Numbered from the stretch's first letter, positions 6,085-14,230 are shown. The stretch is 17,139 nt of DNA from JBEKHI01 sp050012355 (GCA_050012355.1 JBEKHI010000154.1:1-17139); one strand, 5' to 3'. Translations and numbers: made by a program. The notes: generated by a model from the sequence alone, not told the origin.

Positions 6085-6935
6085 ATACGGCCGCCATCGA
6101 CGTCCCCGGCGCGAAACTGTTCTACAAGATCCGGGGCACCGGCCCCGTGCTGCTCACCTTGCAGGGCGGCGGCGGCAACGCTGACGGCAGCGACGCCCTC
6201 GCGGCAGCGCTCGCCGACCGCTACACCGTCATCGCCTACGACCGGCGGGGCCTGTCCCGCAGCCCCGTCGACGACCCCTCGCAGTCGCCGGGCATCCGCA
6301 CCCACAGCGACGACGCCAGCCGGCTGCTTGCCGCGCTGACCGACGAGCCGGCGTTCGTGTTCGGGTGCAGCCTCGGCGCGCTCATCGGCCTAGACCTGAT
6401 CACGGCCCATCCGCGGCAGGTCCGGCTCCTCGTCGCGCACGAAGCCGGCTGCGCCGAGTTCCTGGACGAACCCGGGCGCGGCGAGATGCTGGCCAGGCAG
6501 CACGACGTCGATGACACCTTCAGCCGCGACGGGTTCCTTCCCGCCATGCGCAAGTTCTTCACCATCGCCGCCGCCGACAACGACCCAGAGCCCGAGACGG
6601 GGCGGCTGCCGCTCACCGACGAACAGGCCGCCCAGCACGCCGCGAACGCGCAGTTCTTCCTCACCAACGACGCACCCGCGGCCCACCGTTACCGGCCCGA
6701 CCTTGACGCACTCAAAACGGGCGCGGCATCGATCATCCCCGCTGCGGGCACGCTGTCACGCGGGTCCTTCCCCTACCGTTGCGCCCAAGCGCTCGCAGAT
6801 CATCTCGGTCGGCCACTGCTGGAGTTCCCCGGCAACCACTCCGGCTACGTGCTCCGCCCCCGCGCCTTCGCTGAAGCCCTCCATCAGGCACTCGCCCAGG
6901 ACACGTCCCCGCCGGCGGATGTCAGTCGCGGATGA
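6081..6935 (+). CDS. Alpha/beta-fold hydrolase
   Basis: The protein has 284 residues, normal for the family. Visible elements are LLTLQGGGGN (24-33, oxyanion loop), VIAYDRRGLSRSP (50-62), nucleophile elbow GCSLGA with Ser97 (95-100), and the catalytic His253 in GNHSGYV. These suggest an active esterase, lactonase or related hydrolase; the substrate is unknown. ATG 6081 overlaps the stop of the winged-helix gene (ATGA), with GGAAGGA upstream at about 6063-6070, so both are made from one transcript. Its 3' end overlaps that of the convergent glpD gene by 14 bases. The intact triad contrasts with the Glu-substituted DLH-like protein at 4010. Confidence 0.88.
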   Translation: MNTAAIDVPGAKLFYKIRGTGPVLLTLQGGGGNADGSDALAAALADRYTVIAYDRRGLSRSPVDDPSQSPGIRTHSDDASRLLAALTDEPAFVFGCSLGALIGLDLITAHPRQVRLLVAHEAGCAEFLDEPGRGEMLARQHDVDDTFSRDGFLPAMRKFFTIAAADNDPEPETGRLPLTDEQAAQHAANAQFFLTNDAPAAHRYRPDLDALKTGAASIIPAAGTLSRGSFPYRCAQALADHLGRPLLEFPGNHSGYVLRPRAFAEALHQALAQDTSPPADVSRG

Positions 6936-8646
6936 GAGTCCCACTGGTCGCGGACATCTCAAGAGCCGCGGCGGCAGCCACGTCGTCGGGCTGGTGGCGG
7001 GCAGCGCGTTCGGCCGCCGCCTTCCGCTGGTATTCGACGATCTCGCGTTCGGTCCTCTCGCTGTCCCAGCCGAGTACCGCGGCCATGAGGCCGGCCACCG
7101 CGGATGCGGCCGCCATGCCTGAATCCCGTTCTTCGATGGCGATGCGGGTACGCCGGGCCAGTACATCGTCCAGGTGCAGCGCGCCCTCGCATGCGGCGGC
7201 ATAGACCACCTCCGCCTTCAGGTAGCCGTCGGCCCCGGGGACCGGCAGGCCCAGTTCGCGGTCATCCTCGATCAGCCCCAGTACCTCCTCGACGTTTGAG
7301 CCGTAGCGGTTCAGCAGATGCTCAAGCTGCTCGGTAGCTAGGCCCGCCCGCCTAGCGAGCCGGTGCCGGTCATTCCACAGGACCTCATATCCGACCGCTC
7401 CGGCCAGCGGGAGCCGCTCCGTGACCGAATCCGGCACGGTACCCGGAAGCTCCTCCGCCGCGGAGTTCACGGCGTCCCTGGCCATCACCCGGTAGGTGGT
7501 GAACTTCCCGCCCGCGATCATGACGAGGCCTGGCACCGGCCGGGCGACGACGTGCTCGCGGGACAGCCTGGCGGTATCGCCGGAATGCCCGGCGGACTGT
7601 CCCGCGATCAGCGGCCGCAGCCCGGCGTAGACGGCCTCGATGTCGTCGCGGGTCAGCGGTGCCTTCAGTGCCGCGTTCACGTGATCGAGGAGGTAGTCGA
7701 CGTCGGCTTCGCTGGCTGCTGCCGCGTCCGTGTCCAGGTCCCAGGCGGTGTCCGTGGTGCCGATGATCCAGTGCCGGCCCCACGGGATGAGCAGCAGCAC
7801 GCTCTTCTCGGTTCGCAAGATCAGCGCGGTGTCGAGCCGGATACGGTCGCGCGGTACCACCAGGTGGATCCCCTTGGCGGCACGGACGGTCGGCCCGCCC
7901 GCTATGCCGGCCATCGTCAGGGTGCTGTCGCTCCACACCCCGGTGGCGTTGATGACCTGCCGCGCCCGCACGGCGATCTGCTCTCCGGTCTCCCGGTCGG
8001 TGACGGTGGCGCCGACCACCCTTTCGCCCTCGCGCAGGAACCCGGTCACCGTTGCCCGGGTGGCCGCCGCGGCGCCATAGCGCACCGCGGTGCGGGCGAG
8101 GGTCATCGTGAAGCGCGCGTCGTCAACCTGGGCGTCGAAATACCTGATGGCACCGACCAGGCCGTCGCCGCGCAGCACCGGCGCGGCCTTCAGCGCCGCG
8201 CGCCGGGTCAGGTGCCGGTGCCGGGGCACGGCACCTGACCCGCGGTGGACGGCGCCCATGGTGTCGTACAGCGTGACGCCTGCGCCTATGTACACCCGTT
8301 CCCACGCATGATGCGTGAGCGGGACCAGGAACGGTACGGGATGGACCAGGTGCGGAGCCAGCCGGTTCAGCAGCAGGGCACGTTCCCGCAGGGCCTCCGC
8401 GACCAGCCGGAAGTCACGCTGTTCCAGGTAGCGCAGGCCGCCGTGGATCAGCTTGCTTGACTTGCTGGACGTGCCAGCCGCCCAGTCGGTCGCCTCGACC
8501 ACCGCGACGGACAGGCCGCGGGACACCGCGTCCAGCGCCGTCCCGGCTCCGACGACACCGCCGCCGATGACGAGCACGTCGAACTGTTCGGTGGCCATCC
8601 TCCGCAGCGCGTCGGCCCGCTGCCCGGATCCCAGGGTGCTGGGCAT
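6922..8646 (-). CDS. glpD: Glycerol-3-phosphate dehydrogenase (FAD-dependent)
   Basis: GlpD oxidises glycerol-3-phosphate to dihydroxyacetone phosphate at the membrane and passes electrons to the quinone pool. The 574-residue protein shows the FAD dinucleotide fold FDVLVIGGGVVGAG (22-35), the family signature TSSKSSKLIHGGLRYLE (59-75), LIPWGRHWIIGTTDT in the middle, and a C-terminal GlpD cap domain (VYAAACEGALHLDDVLARRTRIA). I chose ATG 8646 because GAAGGAG lies six bases before it. The frame stays open further upstream, but that part is shadow of glpK. It is the last gene of glpF-glpK-glpD, 13 bases after glpK. Its end overlaps the convergent hydrolase gene, leaving no spacer for a terminator. 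Confidence 0.96.
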   Translation of the reverse strand: MPSTLGSGQRADALRRMATEQFDVLVIGGGVVGAGTALDAVSRGLSVAVVEATDWAAGTSSKSSKLIHGGLRYLEQRDFRLVAEALRERALLLNRLAPHLVHPVPFLVPLTHHAWERVYIGAGVTLYDTMGAVHRGSGAVPRHRHLTRRAALKAAPVLRGDGLVGAIRYFDAQVDDARFTMTLARTAVRYGAAAATRATVTGFLREGERVVGATVTDRETGEQIAVRARQVINATGVWSDSTLTMAGIAGGPTVRAAKGIHLVVPRDRIRLDTALILRTEKSVLLLIPWGRHWIIGTTDTAWDLDTDAAAASEADVDYLLDHVNAALKAPLTRDDIEAVYAGLRPLIAGQSAGHSGDTARLSREHVVARPVPGLVMIAGGKFTTYRVMARDAVNSAAEELPGTVPDSVTERLPLAGAVGYEVLWNDRHRLARRAGLATEQLEHLLNRYGSNVEEVLGLIEDDRELGLPVPGADGYLKAEVVYAAACEGALHLDDVLARRTRIAIEERDSGMAAASAVAGLMAAVLGWDSERTEREIVEYQRKAAAERAARHQPDDVAAAAALEMSATSGTLIRD

Positions 8647-8659
8647 TATGACTCCTTCG

Positions 8660-10177
8660 TCAGCCCACGTCGACCCAGTCGAGAGTGCGTTCGACGGCCT
8701 TCTTCCAGCCCGCGTAACCGTTGGCACGCTGCTCGTCGTCCCACTCCGGCCGCCAGCGCTTGGACTCCAGCCAGTTCTCCTTGAGCTCGTCGGTCGACTT
8801 CCAGAAGCCCATCGCGAGCCCGGCCGCGTAGCCGGCGCCGAGCGCCGTGGTCTCCGCGACGACCGGCCTGGACACCGGGACGCCGAGGATGTCGGCCTGC
8901 AGCTGCATGCACAGCTCATTGGCGGTTACCCCGCCGTCGACCCGGAGCGCGTCGAGGGTCACTCCGGAGTCTTGCCGCATCGCTTCGACCACGTCCCTGG
9001 TCTGATAGCAGATCGATTCCAGGGTGGCCCGGGCCAGGTGGGCGTTGGTATTGAAGCGGGACAGCCCGACGATGGCGCCACGCGCGTCGGCCCGCCAGTA
9101 CGGGGCGAACAGGCCGGAGAAGGCCGGGACGAAGTACACGCCGCCGTTGTCCTCGACCTGACGGGCCAGGGCCTCGCTCTGCGCCGCACCGGAGATGATG
9201 CCCAGCTGGTCACGTAGCCACTGGACGGCGGATCCAGTGACCGCGATCGAGCCTTCGAGGGCGTACACGGGCGCGGCGTCGCCGAACTGATAGCAGACCG
9301 TGGTGAGCAGTCCGTGCTCCGACCTGATCGGCTTGGTACCGATGTTGAGCAGCAGGAAGTTGCCGGTGCCGTAGGTGTTCTTGGCCTCGCCGACGCCGAA
9401 GCAGACCTGCCCGACGGTCGCGGCCTGCTGGTCGCCGAGGTCTCCGGCCAGCGGCACTTCCCCGTTGAACGGGCCGAGCGGCCGGGTAAGGCCGTAGGTG
9501 CGCGGGTCGGAGGAGGGCCGGATCTCCGGCAGCATCTGTCGCGGGATACCGAAGAAGGACAGCAGCTCAGGGTCCCAGTCCAGTGTCGCCAGGTCCATCA
9601 GCATGGTCCGGCTGGCATTGGTCGGGTCGGTGACGTGCACTCCGCCGTCCACGCCGCCGGTCAGGTTCCAGAGCAGCCAGGTGTCGGTGTTGCCGAACAC
9701 CGCGTCACCCGCTTCCGCGGCCGCCCGGACGCCGTCGACGTTCTCCAGGATCCACTGGATCTTGCCGCCGGAGAAGTAGGCCGCTGGCGGCAGGCCGGCC
9801 TTCTTCCTGATGATCTCGCCTCGGCCGTCACGGTCCAGCGCGGAGGCGATCCGGTCGGTACGGGTGTCCTGCCAGACGATCGCGTTGTAGTAGGGCCGGC
9901 CGGTCTTGCGATCCCACACCAGCGTCGTCTCGCGCTGGTTGGTGATACCGACAGCCGCGAGGTCGCTGGCATGCAGACCGGCGTTCCGCAGTCCCGTCTC
10001 GATGACGGCGCGGGTGCGCTCCCAGATTTCTGTCGGGTTGTGCTCCACCCAGCCCGGCTGGGGCAGGATCTGCTCGTGCTCGAGCTGGTGGCGGGCTACC
10101 TCGCTGCCACTGTGATCGAAGATCATGAAGCGGGTGCTGGTCGTACCCTGGTCGACGGCACCGACGAACTCAGCCAT
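8660..10177 (-). CDS. glpK: Glycerol kinase (operon copy)
   Basis: Glycerol kinase phosphorylates glycerol with ATP, trapping it as glycerol-3-phosphate. The 505-residue protein is full length for the FGGY family. It shows the ATP-binding DQGTTSTR (9-16), the glycerol-binding NQRETT and VWQDTRT, the YFSGGKIQW segment, the catalytic Asp in LGDQQAA, YGTGNFLLLN, and the C-terminal DGGVTAN and GAGYAAGLAMGFW. All expected catalytic and glycerol-contact residues appear present. The start is ATG with AAGGAG about six bases upstream. It lies 18 bases after glpF and 13 before glpD in one operon. A second complete glycerol kinase lies at 12163-13674. Confidence 0.97.
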   Translation of the reverse strand: MAEFVGAVDQGTTSTRFMIFDHSGSEVARHQLEHEQILPQPGWVEHNPTEIWERTRAVIETGLRNAGLHASDLAAVGITNQRETTLVWDRKTGRPYYNAIVWQDTRTDRIASALDRDGRGEIIRKKAGLPPAAYFSGGKIQWILENVDGVRAAAEAGDAVFGNTDTWLLWNLTGGVDGGVHVTDPTNASRTMLMDLATLDWDPELLSFFGIPRQMLPEIRPSSDPRTYGLTRPLGPFNGEVPLAGDLGDQQAATVGQVCFGVGEAKNTYGTGNFLLLNIGTKPIRSEHGLLTTVCYQFGDAAPVYALEGSIAVTGSAVQWLRDQLGIISGAAQSEALARQVEDNGGVYFVPAFSGLFAPYWRADARGAIVGLSRFNTNAHLARATLESICYQTRDVVEAMRQDSGVTLDALRVDGGVTANELCMQLQADILGVPVSRPVVAETTALGAGYAAGLAMGFWKSTDELKENWLESKRWRPEWDDEQRANGYAGWKKAVERTLDWVDVG

Positions 10178-10195
10178 GTGAATCTCCTTTTCGGG

Positions 10196-11056
10196 TCAGG
10201 CAGTCTCGACTGCGTTTGCTGTGCTTGCAGCGCCGGCTGCCTCTGGCGTGTCGGGAACCTCGCCGACTTCCTGGGGTTCGTTCCAGGGCAAGCACCGGGC
10301 GACCACTCCCTCGTACAGCGCGCCGCCGACCACGCCGCCGATGAGCGGCGCGACGATCGGCACCCAGAAGTAGAGCTGGCCGTACTGGTCTTTGAAGGCG
10401 GTGTGATAGCCGGTGATGAACTCAGCCAGCCGCGGCCCGAAGTCACGGGCCGGGTTGATCGCGTAACCCGCGTCGGTACCCCAGGCCATGCCGATGGCGA
10501 CCACGACCAGCCCGATGATGAAGGGCGTGAGGTTGGCGACCGCGGGGTTGGCGTTGCGCACGTCGGTGATGGCGAGGATCAGGAAGAGCAGGATCGCGGT
10601 GCCGATGATCTGATCGCGGAAAGCGCCCCATTCGGATACCGGGAAGGCGCCGTCGCCGGGAAGCGTGGAGAAGACGCCTTGCGTCTTGAACGTGTGATGG
10701 GGGTCCACCATGTTCAGTACCGATGAGTAGTCCCACCGCACGAGCAGAGCGGCGATGAAGGCCCCAGCCGTCTGGGCTAGGGCGTAAGGCGCCACCTTCC
10801 GCCAGGGGAAGCCCTTGAAGACAGCGAGAGTGACCGTTACCGCGGGGTTGAGGTGGGCACCGCTGATCCGGCCGGCGGTGTAGATCCCGAAGGTGACCCC
10901 GAGTCCCCAGGCCCAGGCGATGCTGTCGTGGGCGCCGAGAGCGGCGCCGACAACCTGGGCCACCACCCCCACCCCGAACAGGATCAGGATCATAGTGCCG
11001 AAGAACTCGGCGATCATCTCGCCCGGCAGTCCACGAATTTTCAGCCGTTGCGCCAT
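10196..11056 (-). CDS. glpF: Glycerol facilitator (MIP family aquaglyceroporin)
   Basis: GlpF lets glycerol diffuse across the cytoplasmic membrane. The 286-residue protein has the six-helix, two-half-helix layout. The first NPA motif is in SGAHLNPAVT (NPA 70-72); the second is in AINPARDFGPR (NPA 201-203). Asp205 after NPAR is the mark of glycerol-conducting rather than water-only members. A membrane helix IGTAILLFLILAITDV lies at 151-166. A charged, Pro/Glu-rich C-terminal tail follows the last helix. The start ATG 11056 is preceded by GAGGAGG. It is the first gene of the glpF-glpK-glpD operon, which is transcribed from the spacer shared with the IclR regulator. Confidence 0.95.
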   Translation of the reverse strand: MAQRLKIRGLPGEMIAEFFGTMILILFGVGVVAQVVGAALGAHDSIAWAWGLGVTFGIYTAGRISGAHLNPAVTVTLAVFKGFPWRKVAPYALAQTAGAFIAALLVRWDYSSVLNMVDPHHTFKTQGVFSTLPGDGAFPVSEWGAFRDQIIGTAILLFLILAITDVRNANPAVANLTPFIIGLVVVAIGMAWGTDAGYAINPARDFGPRLAEFITGYHTAFKDQYGQLYFWVPIVAPLIGGVVGGALYEGVVARCLPWNEPQEVGEVPDTPEAAGAASTANAVETA

Positions 11057-11204
11057 TCGTCCTCCTCGACGGTGAGTGCGGCTCGGCAGGCCAGCGCCTG
11101 TGCTGGAACCCTGCTGAGGGCTGCGCCGTGCGGGGACCAGAGAAGATCAACATCACGGCTGACGTGAACGTTAAGCCCGGCTTCGCGCCGGTCCAATAGG
11201 CAGG

Positions 11205-11349
11205 TGTCGACAATGCCGAACACTGGTCTGTCTTACTGAACAGTGTTACTCTGCCAGCTTGTGACGTGGATCACTTAGCTGGCGTGTGCGCACGTCGCAT
11301 GTGGTGAGAGGTGCCGACAATGCCGAACAAGAGCCGACAATGGTACGAT
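11205..11349. promoter_or_regulatory. Three direct repeats in the glycerol divergent promoter
   Basis: An 18-base element TGTCGACAATGCCGAACA (11205-11222) recurs as TGCCGACAATGCCGAACA (11312-11329). A half-conserved third copy, AGCCGACAATGGTACGAT (11332-11349), starts 20 bases after the second. Copy 1 is nearer glpF; copies 2 and 3 abut the start of the IclR gene. They are natural candidates for the GylR-like regulator's binding sites. The TACGAT inside copy 3 could be the -10 box of the regulator gene. Confidence 0.65.
11259..11276. promoter_or_regulatory. CRP-type binding site
   Basis: TTGTGACGTGGATCACTT contains a perfect GTGA-N6-TCAC palindrome (11261-11274), the core of cAMP receptor protein sites (Crp/GlxR in actinobacteria). 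It lies between the divergent glpF and gylR-like starts, and between repeat copies 1 and 2, so it could set catabolite control of both arms. Confidence 0.6.
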
Positions 11350-11357
11350 CCGGTGGC

Positions 11358-12125
11358 ATGCCGGGGTCAATCCAGTCAATCGAGCGCGCGGCCGCGATCC
11401 TCCGTCTCATGGCCCGCGGATCCGGGCGCCTAGGGGTGGGCGAGATCGCCCATTCACTTGGCCTGGCCCGCGGTACCACCCACGGGATCCTCCGGACGCT
11501 GCAGCGTGTCGGGTTCGTCGAGCAGGACGAAACGAGCGGCAAGTATCAGCTTGGCGCCGCCCTGCTGCACCTCGGCACCAGCTACCTTGACGCCAACGAA
11601 CTAAGGTCCAGGGCGATCAACTGGGCAGATGCGCTGGCGGCTCGCAGCGGCGAGGCGGTGCGCATCGGAACCGTCCTCGACGGCCGTGCGCTGGTGGTCC
11701 ACCACGTGTTCCGCCCCGATGACACGCTGCAGACTCTCGACGTCGGCACGCTGCTTCCGCTGCATGCCACCGCGCTCGGCAAGATCTTGCTCGCCTTCGA
11801 CGCGAATGCCGTGACAGCACTGCCCGCGGGCGACCTTGAGCCGTTCAGCCGTCGCACAATTTGCTCCCGGCACGCGCTGACCCGTGCGCTCGCGCATATC
11901 AGGGAGGTGGGCTGGGCAGATGAGGTAGAGGAGATGACGGTCGGCGAGGCCAGCATCGCGGCGCCGATCCGGGGCTATGGCGGGCTGCTGGTCGGGGCGA
12001 TCGGGATATCCGGCGCGGTCGAGCGGGTATGCGACTCGAAGGGCCGGCCGCATCTGCCGCTGGTCACGCAGGTACGCGACGCGGCGCGGGCAGTTTCCCG
12101 CGACCTCGGTGCGTCACGCTGGTGA
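11358..12125 (+). CDS. gylR: IclR-family regulator, GylR-like
   Basis: This 255-residue regulator has an N-terminal winged helix: SIQSIERAAAILRLMA (4-19), GVGEIAHSLGLARGTTHGIL (26-45), then RTLQRVGFVEQD and the wing GKYQLG. An IclR effector domain follows (DTLQTLDVGTLLPLHATALGKILLAF, then VEEMTVGEASIAAPI). It closely resembles Streptomyces GylR, the glycerol/G3P-responsive repressor, and its position between two glycerol gene sets fits. I chose ATG 11358 because the conserved SIQSIERA begins at once. TACGAT lies eight bases before it and there is no Shine-Dalgarno, suggesting a leaderless mRNA. ATG 11340 and GTG 11286 are possible longer starts but overlap the repeats. It shares an operon with the second glpK, 37 bases downstream. 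Confidence 0.9.
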   Translation: MPGSIQSIERAAAILRLMARGSGRLGVGEIAHSLGLARGTTHGILRTLQRVGFVEQDETSGKYQLGAALLHLGTSYLDANELRSRAINWADALAARSGEAVRIGTVLDGRALVVHHVFRPDDTLQTLDVGTLLPLHATALGKILLAFDANAVTALPAGDLEPFSRRTICSRHALTRALAHIREVGWADEVEEMTVGEASIAAPIRGYGGLLVGAIGISGAVERVCDSKGRPHLPLVTQVRDAARAVSRDLGASRW

Positions 12126-12162
12126 GCACCATGCATTCCACTCGCGCGAGGAGGCAGAGGGG

Positions 12163-13674
12163 ATGACCGAGCGCTTCGTAATGGCTGTCGACCAGGGCAC
12201 CACCTCGACACGTTGCATTCTGTTCGACCATCACGGCCGCCTGGTCGCGGTAACCCAGCGCGAGCATAAGCAGCTTTTCGCCAAGCCAGGCTGGGTGGAA
12301 CACGACGCGGCCGAGATCTGGCGCAACTTTGAGCAGATCGCGCCCGAGGCGGTCGCCCAGGCCGGCATCACGCCGGACCAGATCGCCGCACTTGGCATCG
12401 CCAACCAGCGGGAGACGACCGTCTTGTGGGACCGGCACACCGGCGACCCGGTCGGTCCTGCCCTGGTCTGGCAAGATACCCGTACCGACACGCTGGTGGA
12501 CGAACTGTCCCGGCGTCCCGACGCAGGCATCGTGCAGGAGCGCAGCGGCTTGCCGCTGGCGACCTACTTCTCCGCACCGCGTATCCGGTGGCTGCTCGAT
12601 CACAATCCCAGGCTGCGCGAGCGTGCCGAAAACGGCGACATCCTGTTCGGGACCATCGAGAGCTGGCTGATCTGGAAGCTCACCGGCGGTCCCGTCGGCG
12701 GCGTGCACGCTACCGAGGTCACCAATGCCAGCCGGACCTTGCTGATGAACCTGGCCACGCTGGACTGGGATCCCGAGCTGATCTCGTTCTTCGGCGTGCC
12801 GCCCCAGATGCTGCCGCAGATCCGGCCGTCCATGGAGGTCTACGGCCGGGCGCGGCACGTGCTGCCCGGGGTGCGCATAGCGGCCGCCCTCGGCGATCAG
12901 CAGGCGGCGCTGTTCGGCCAGACTTGCTTTGCCCCAGGCGAGGCGAAGTGCACGTACGGGACGGGCAGTTTCCTCCTGCTCAACACCGGCAATGAGCTAG
13001 TCCGCTCAACGCACGGGCTGCTCTCGACCGTCGCTTACAAGATCGGGCAGGAACCGGCCGTCTACGCGCTGGAAGGGTCCATCGCGGTCACCGGATCACT
13101 CGTCCAGTGGTTCCGCGACCGGCTCGGCATCATCAGCTCCGCACCGGAGATCGAGACCCTGGCCCGCACGGTCGAGGACAACGGCGGCTGCTACATCGTC
13201 CCCGCTTTTTCCGGCCTGTTCGCCCCCTACTGGCGGAGTGAGGCCCGCGGCATCATCGTTGGCCTCACCTCCTACATCACCAAGGGCCACCTGGCCCGCG
13301 CGGTGCTGGAGGCGACCGGATGGCAGACCAAGGAAGTCGTCGACGCCATGAACGCGGACTCCGGACTGGCGCTCAAGGCGCTGAAGGTCGACGGCGGGAT
13401 GACCGCCGATAACCTCCTCATGCAGTTCATCGCCGATGTGCTCGACGTCCCGGTGGTACGGCCCATGGTCGCCGAGACGGTCTCCCTCGGCGCCGCCTAC
13501 GCCGCCGGGCTGTCGGTGGGCTACTGGCCGGATCTGGAAGTGCTGCGTAACAACTGGCATCGCGCGGGGCAGTGGTTGCCGAGCATGGATGCACGCCATC
13601 GCGAGACGGAATACGAGAACTGGCGTCGGGCTGTGGAGCGTACGTTCGACTGGATCAGGACTCCTGAAGAGTGA
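12163..13674 (+). CDS. glpK: Glycerol kinase (second copy)
   Basis: This is a second full-length FGGY glycerol kinase, 503 residues. It carries VDQGTTSTR (8-16), NQRETT, LVWQDTRT, TYFSAPRIRW, the catalytic Asp in LGDQQAA, YGTGSFLLLN, VDGGMTADN and GAAYAAGLSVGYWP. Nothing needed for catalysis seems lost. I chose ATG 12163 because the family N-terminus (MTERFVMAVDQG) starts there with purine-rich GAGG upstream; a longer frame runs back into the regulator gene. It lies 37 bases after the GylR-like gene and is probably co-transcribed with it, so it would be made whenever the regulator is. It is clearly a paralogue of the glpK at 8660. Which copy carries the main flux cannot be told. Confidence 0.96.
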   Translation: MTERFVMAVDQGTTSTRCILFDHHGRLVAVTQREHKQLFAKPGWVEHDAAEIWRNFEQIAPEAVAQAGITPDQIAALGIANQRETTVLWDRHTGDPVGPALVWQDTRTDTLVDELSRRPDAGIVQERSGLPLATYFSAPRIRWLLDHNPRLRERAENGDILFGTIESWLIWKLTGGPVGGVHATEVTNASRTLLMNLATLDWDPELISFFGVPPQMLPQIRPSMEVYGRARHVLPGVRIAAALGDQQAALFGQTCFAPGEAKCTYGTGSFLLLNTGNELVRSTHGLLSTVAYKIGQEPAVYALEGSIAVTGSLVQWFRDRLGIISSAPEIETLARTVEDNGGCYIVPAFSGLFAPYWRSEARGIIVGLTSYITKGHLARAVLEATGWQTKEVVDAMNADSGLALKALKVDGGMTADNLLMQFIADVLDVPVVRPMVAETVSLGAAYAAGLSVGYWPDLEVLRNNWHRAGQWLPSMDARHRETEYENWRRAVERTFDWIRTPEE

Positions 13675-13694
13675 CGTCAAGCGTAGTCAGGAGT
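13660..13694. terminator. Hairpin across the ends of convergent genes
   Basis: ACTCCTGA (13660-13667) is the exact reverse complement of TCAGGAGT (13687-13694). The 19-base loop contains the stop codons of both the glycerol kinase gene (plus, ends 13674) and the GPP34-like gene (minus, ends 13677), which are only two bases apart. It is a plausible bidirectional terminator, but the stem is short. Confidence 0.35.
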
Positions 13695-14192
13695 AGGGCC
13701 GACCTTATCGGGCTGGTTTTCAGTGGTGACCGTGCGCGCCGCCGCCACCGTCCGAGGGCGGGGCCGCGGCCACGGCCGCGCCGATGGCCGCGGCAGTCGC
13801 GGCAGCAGTGCGACGCGCCATCTGGTCACCGCGAAGATCCCGACCCGCTCGGCCCGGACAGCACCGCCCACGACCAGCCGGTTGAGATAGGCATGACAGA
13901 TCCCGCGGCGGGGACGGCGAACCCACGTCTTCGGCCGGACCCCCCGTCTGTTGTCTCCCAGGCTAGCCAGCGCCGCGTCGAGTTCCGCATCGCCGCGCAG
14001 CGTGCGGTCCTGAACAACGACGTGGTTGGACTCGATGGTGATCCGCCCATCTGCGGCCAGCCGGACGAGTTCTGAGCCCATCAGGCCAAAATCGATCCGC
14101 TTCCGGTTGGCGATCCGTCCGTCCGTGGACAACGACAGCAGGACAAGATCTTCCCCGAGCCGATCTAGGCCGCTGCCCTCTTCCAGGTTCAT
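13677..14192 (-). CDS. GPP34 (GOLPH3/Vps74-like) protein, C-terminus probably frameshifted
   Basis: The first 125 residues match the actinobacterial GPP34 family: GEDLVLLSLSTDGRIANRKR, then IDFGLMGSELVRLAADGRIT, HVVVQDRTLRGDAELDAALASL, and W-VRR-LNRLVVGGAVRAERVGIFAVTRW. Family proteins are around 200 residues and end in an Ala-rich tail. Here residues 126-171 turn into an Arg/Pro-rich string, while a neighbouring frame over the same bases gives ARRTAAATAAAIGAAVAAA ending at about 13720. A small indel near 13815 would explain this. Eukaryotic relatives bind PI4P; the bacterial role is unknown. ATG 14192 or GTG 14216 could be the start, neither with a clear ribosome binding site. It lies downstream of the VirD4-like gene on the same strand. 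Confidence 0.65.
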   Translation of the reverse strand: MNLEEGSGLDRLGEDLVLLSLSTDGRIANRKRIDFGLMGSELVRLAADGRITIESNHVVVQDRTLRGDAELDAALASLGDNRRGVRPKTWVRRPRRGICHAYLNRLVVGGAVRAERVGIFAVTRWRVALLPRLPRPSARPWPRPRPRTVAAARTVTTENQPDKVGPTPDYA

Positions 14193-14230
14193 GTCACCAC
14201 AATAATTGGCTCGCACTCGGCAGCAGGCCG

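Noticed and set aside
7363..8238. 291-codon plus-strand frame opposite glpD
   Set aside because: It is antisense to well-conserved GlpD sequence and shows no domain.
8647..8919. Upstream extension of the glpD frame
   Set aside because: It overlaps the glpK coding end and lacks a ribosome binding site. GlpD homology begins after ATG 8646.
9314..10726. 470-codon plus-strand frame opposite glpK and glpF
   Set aside because: It is antisense to two unmistakable genes, has no domain, and its composition is that of a GC-rich shadow frame.
11977..12162. Upstream extension of the second glpK frame
   Set aside because: It runs through the end of the IclR gene; the kinase N-terminus and purine-rich leader are at ATG 12163.
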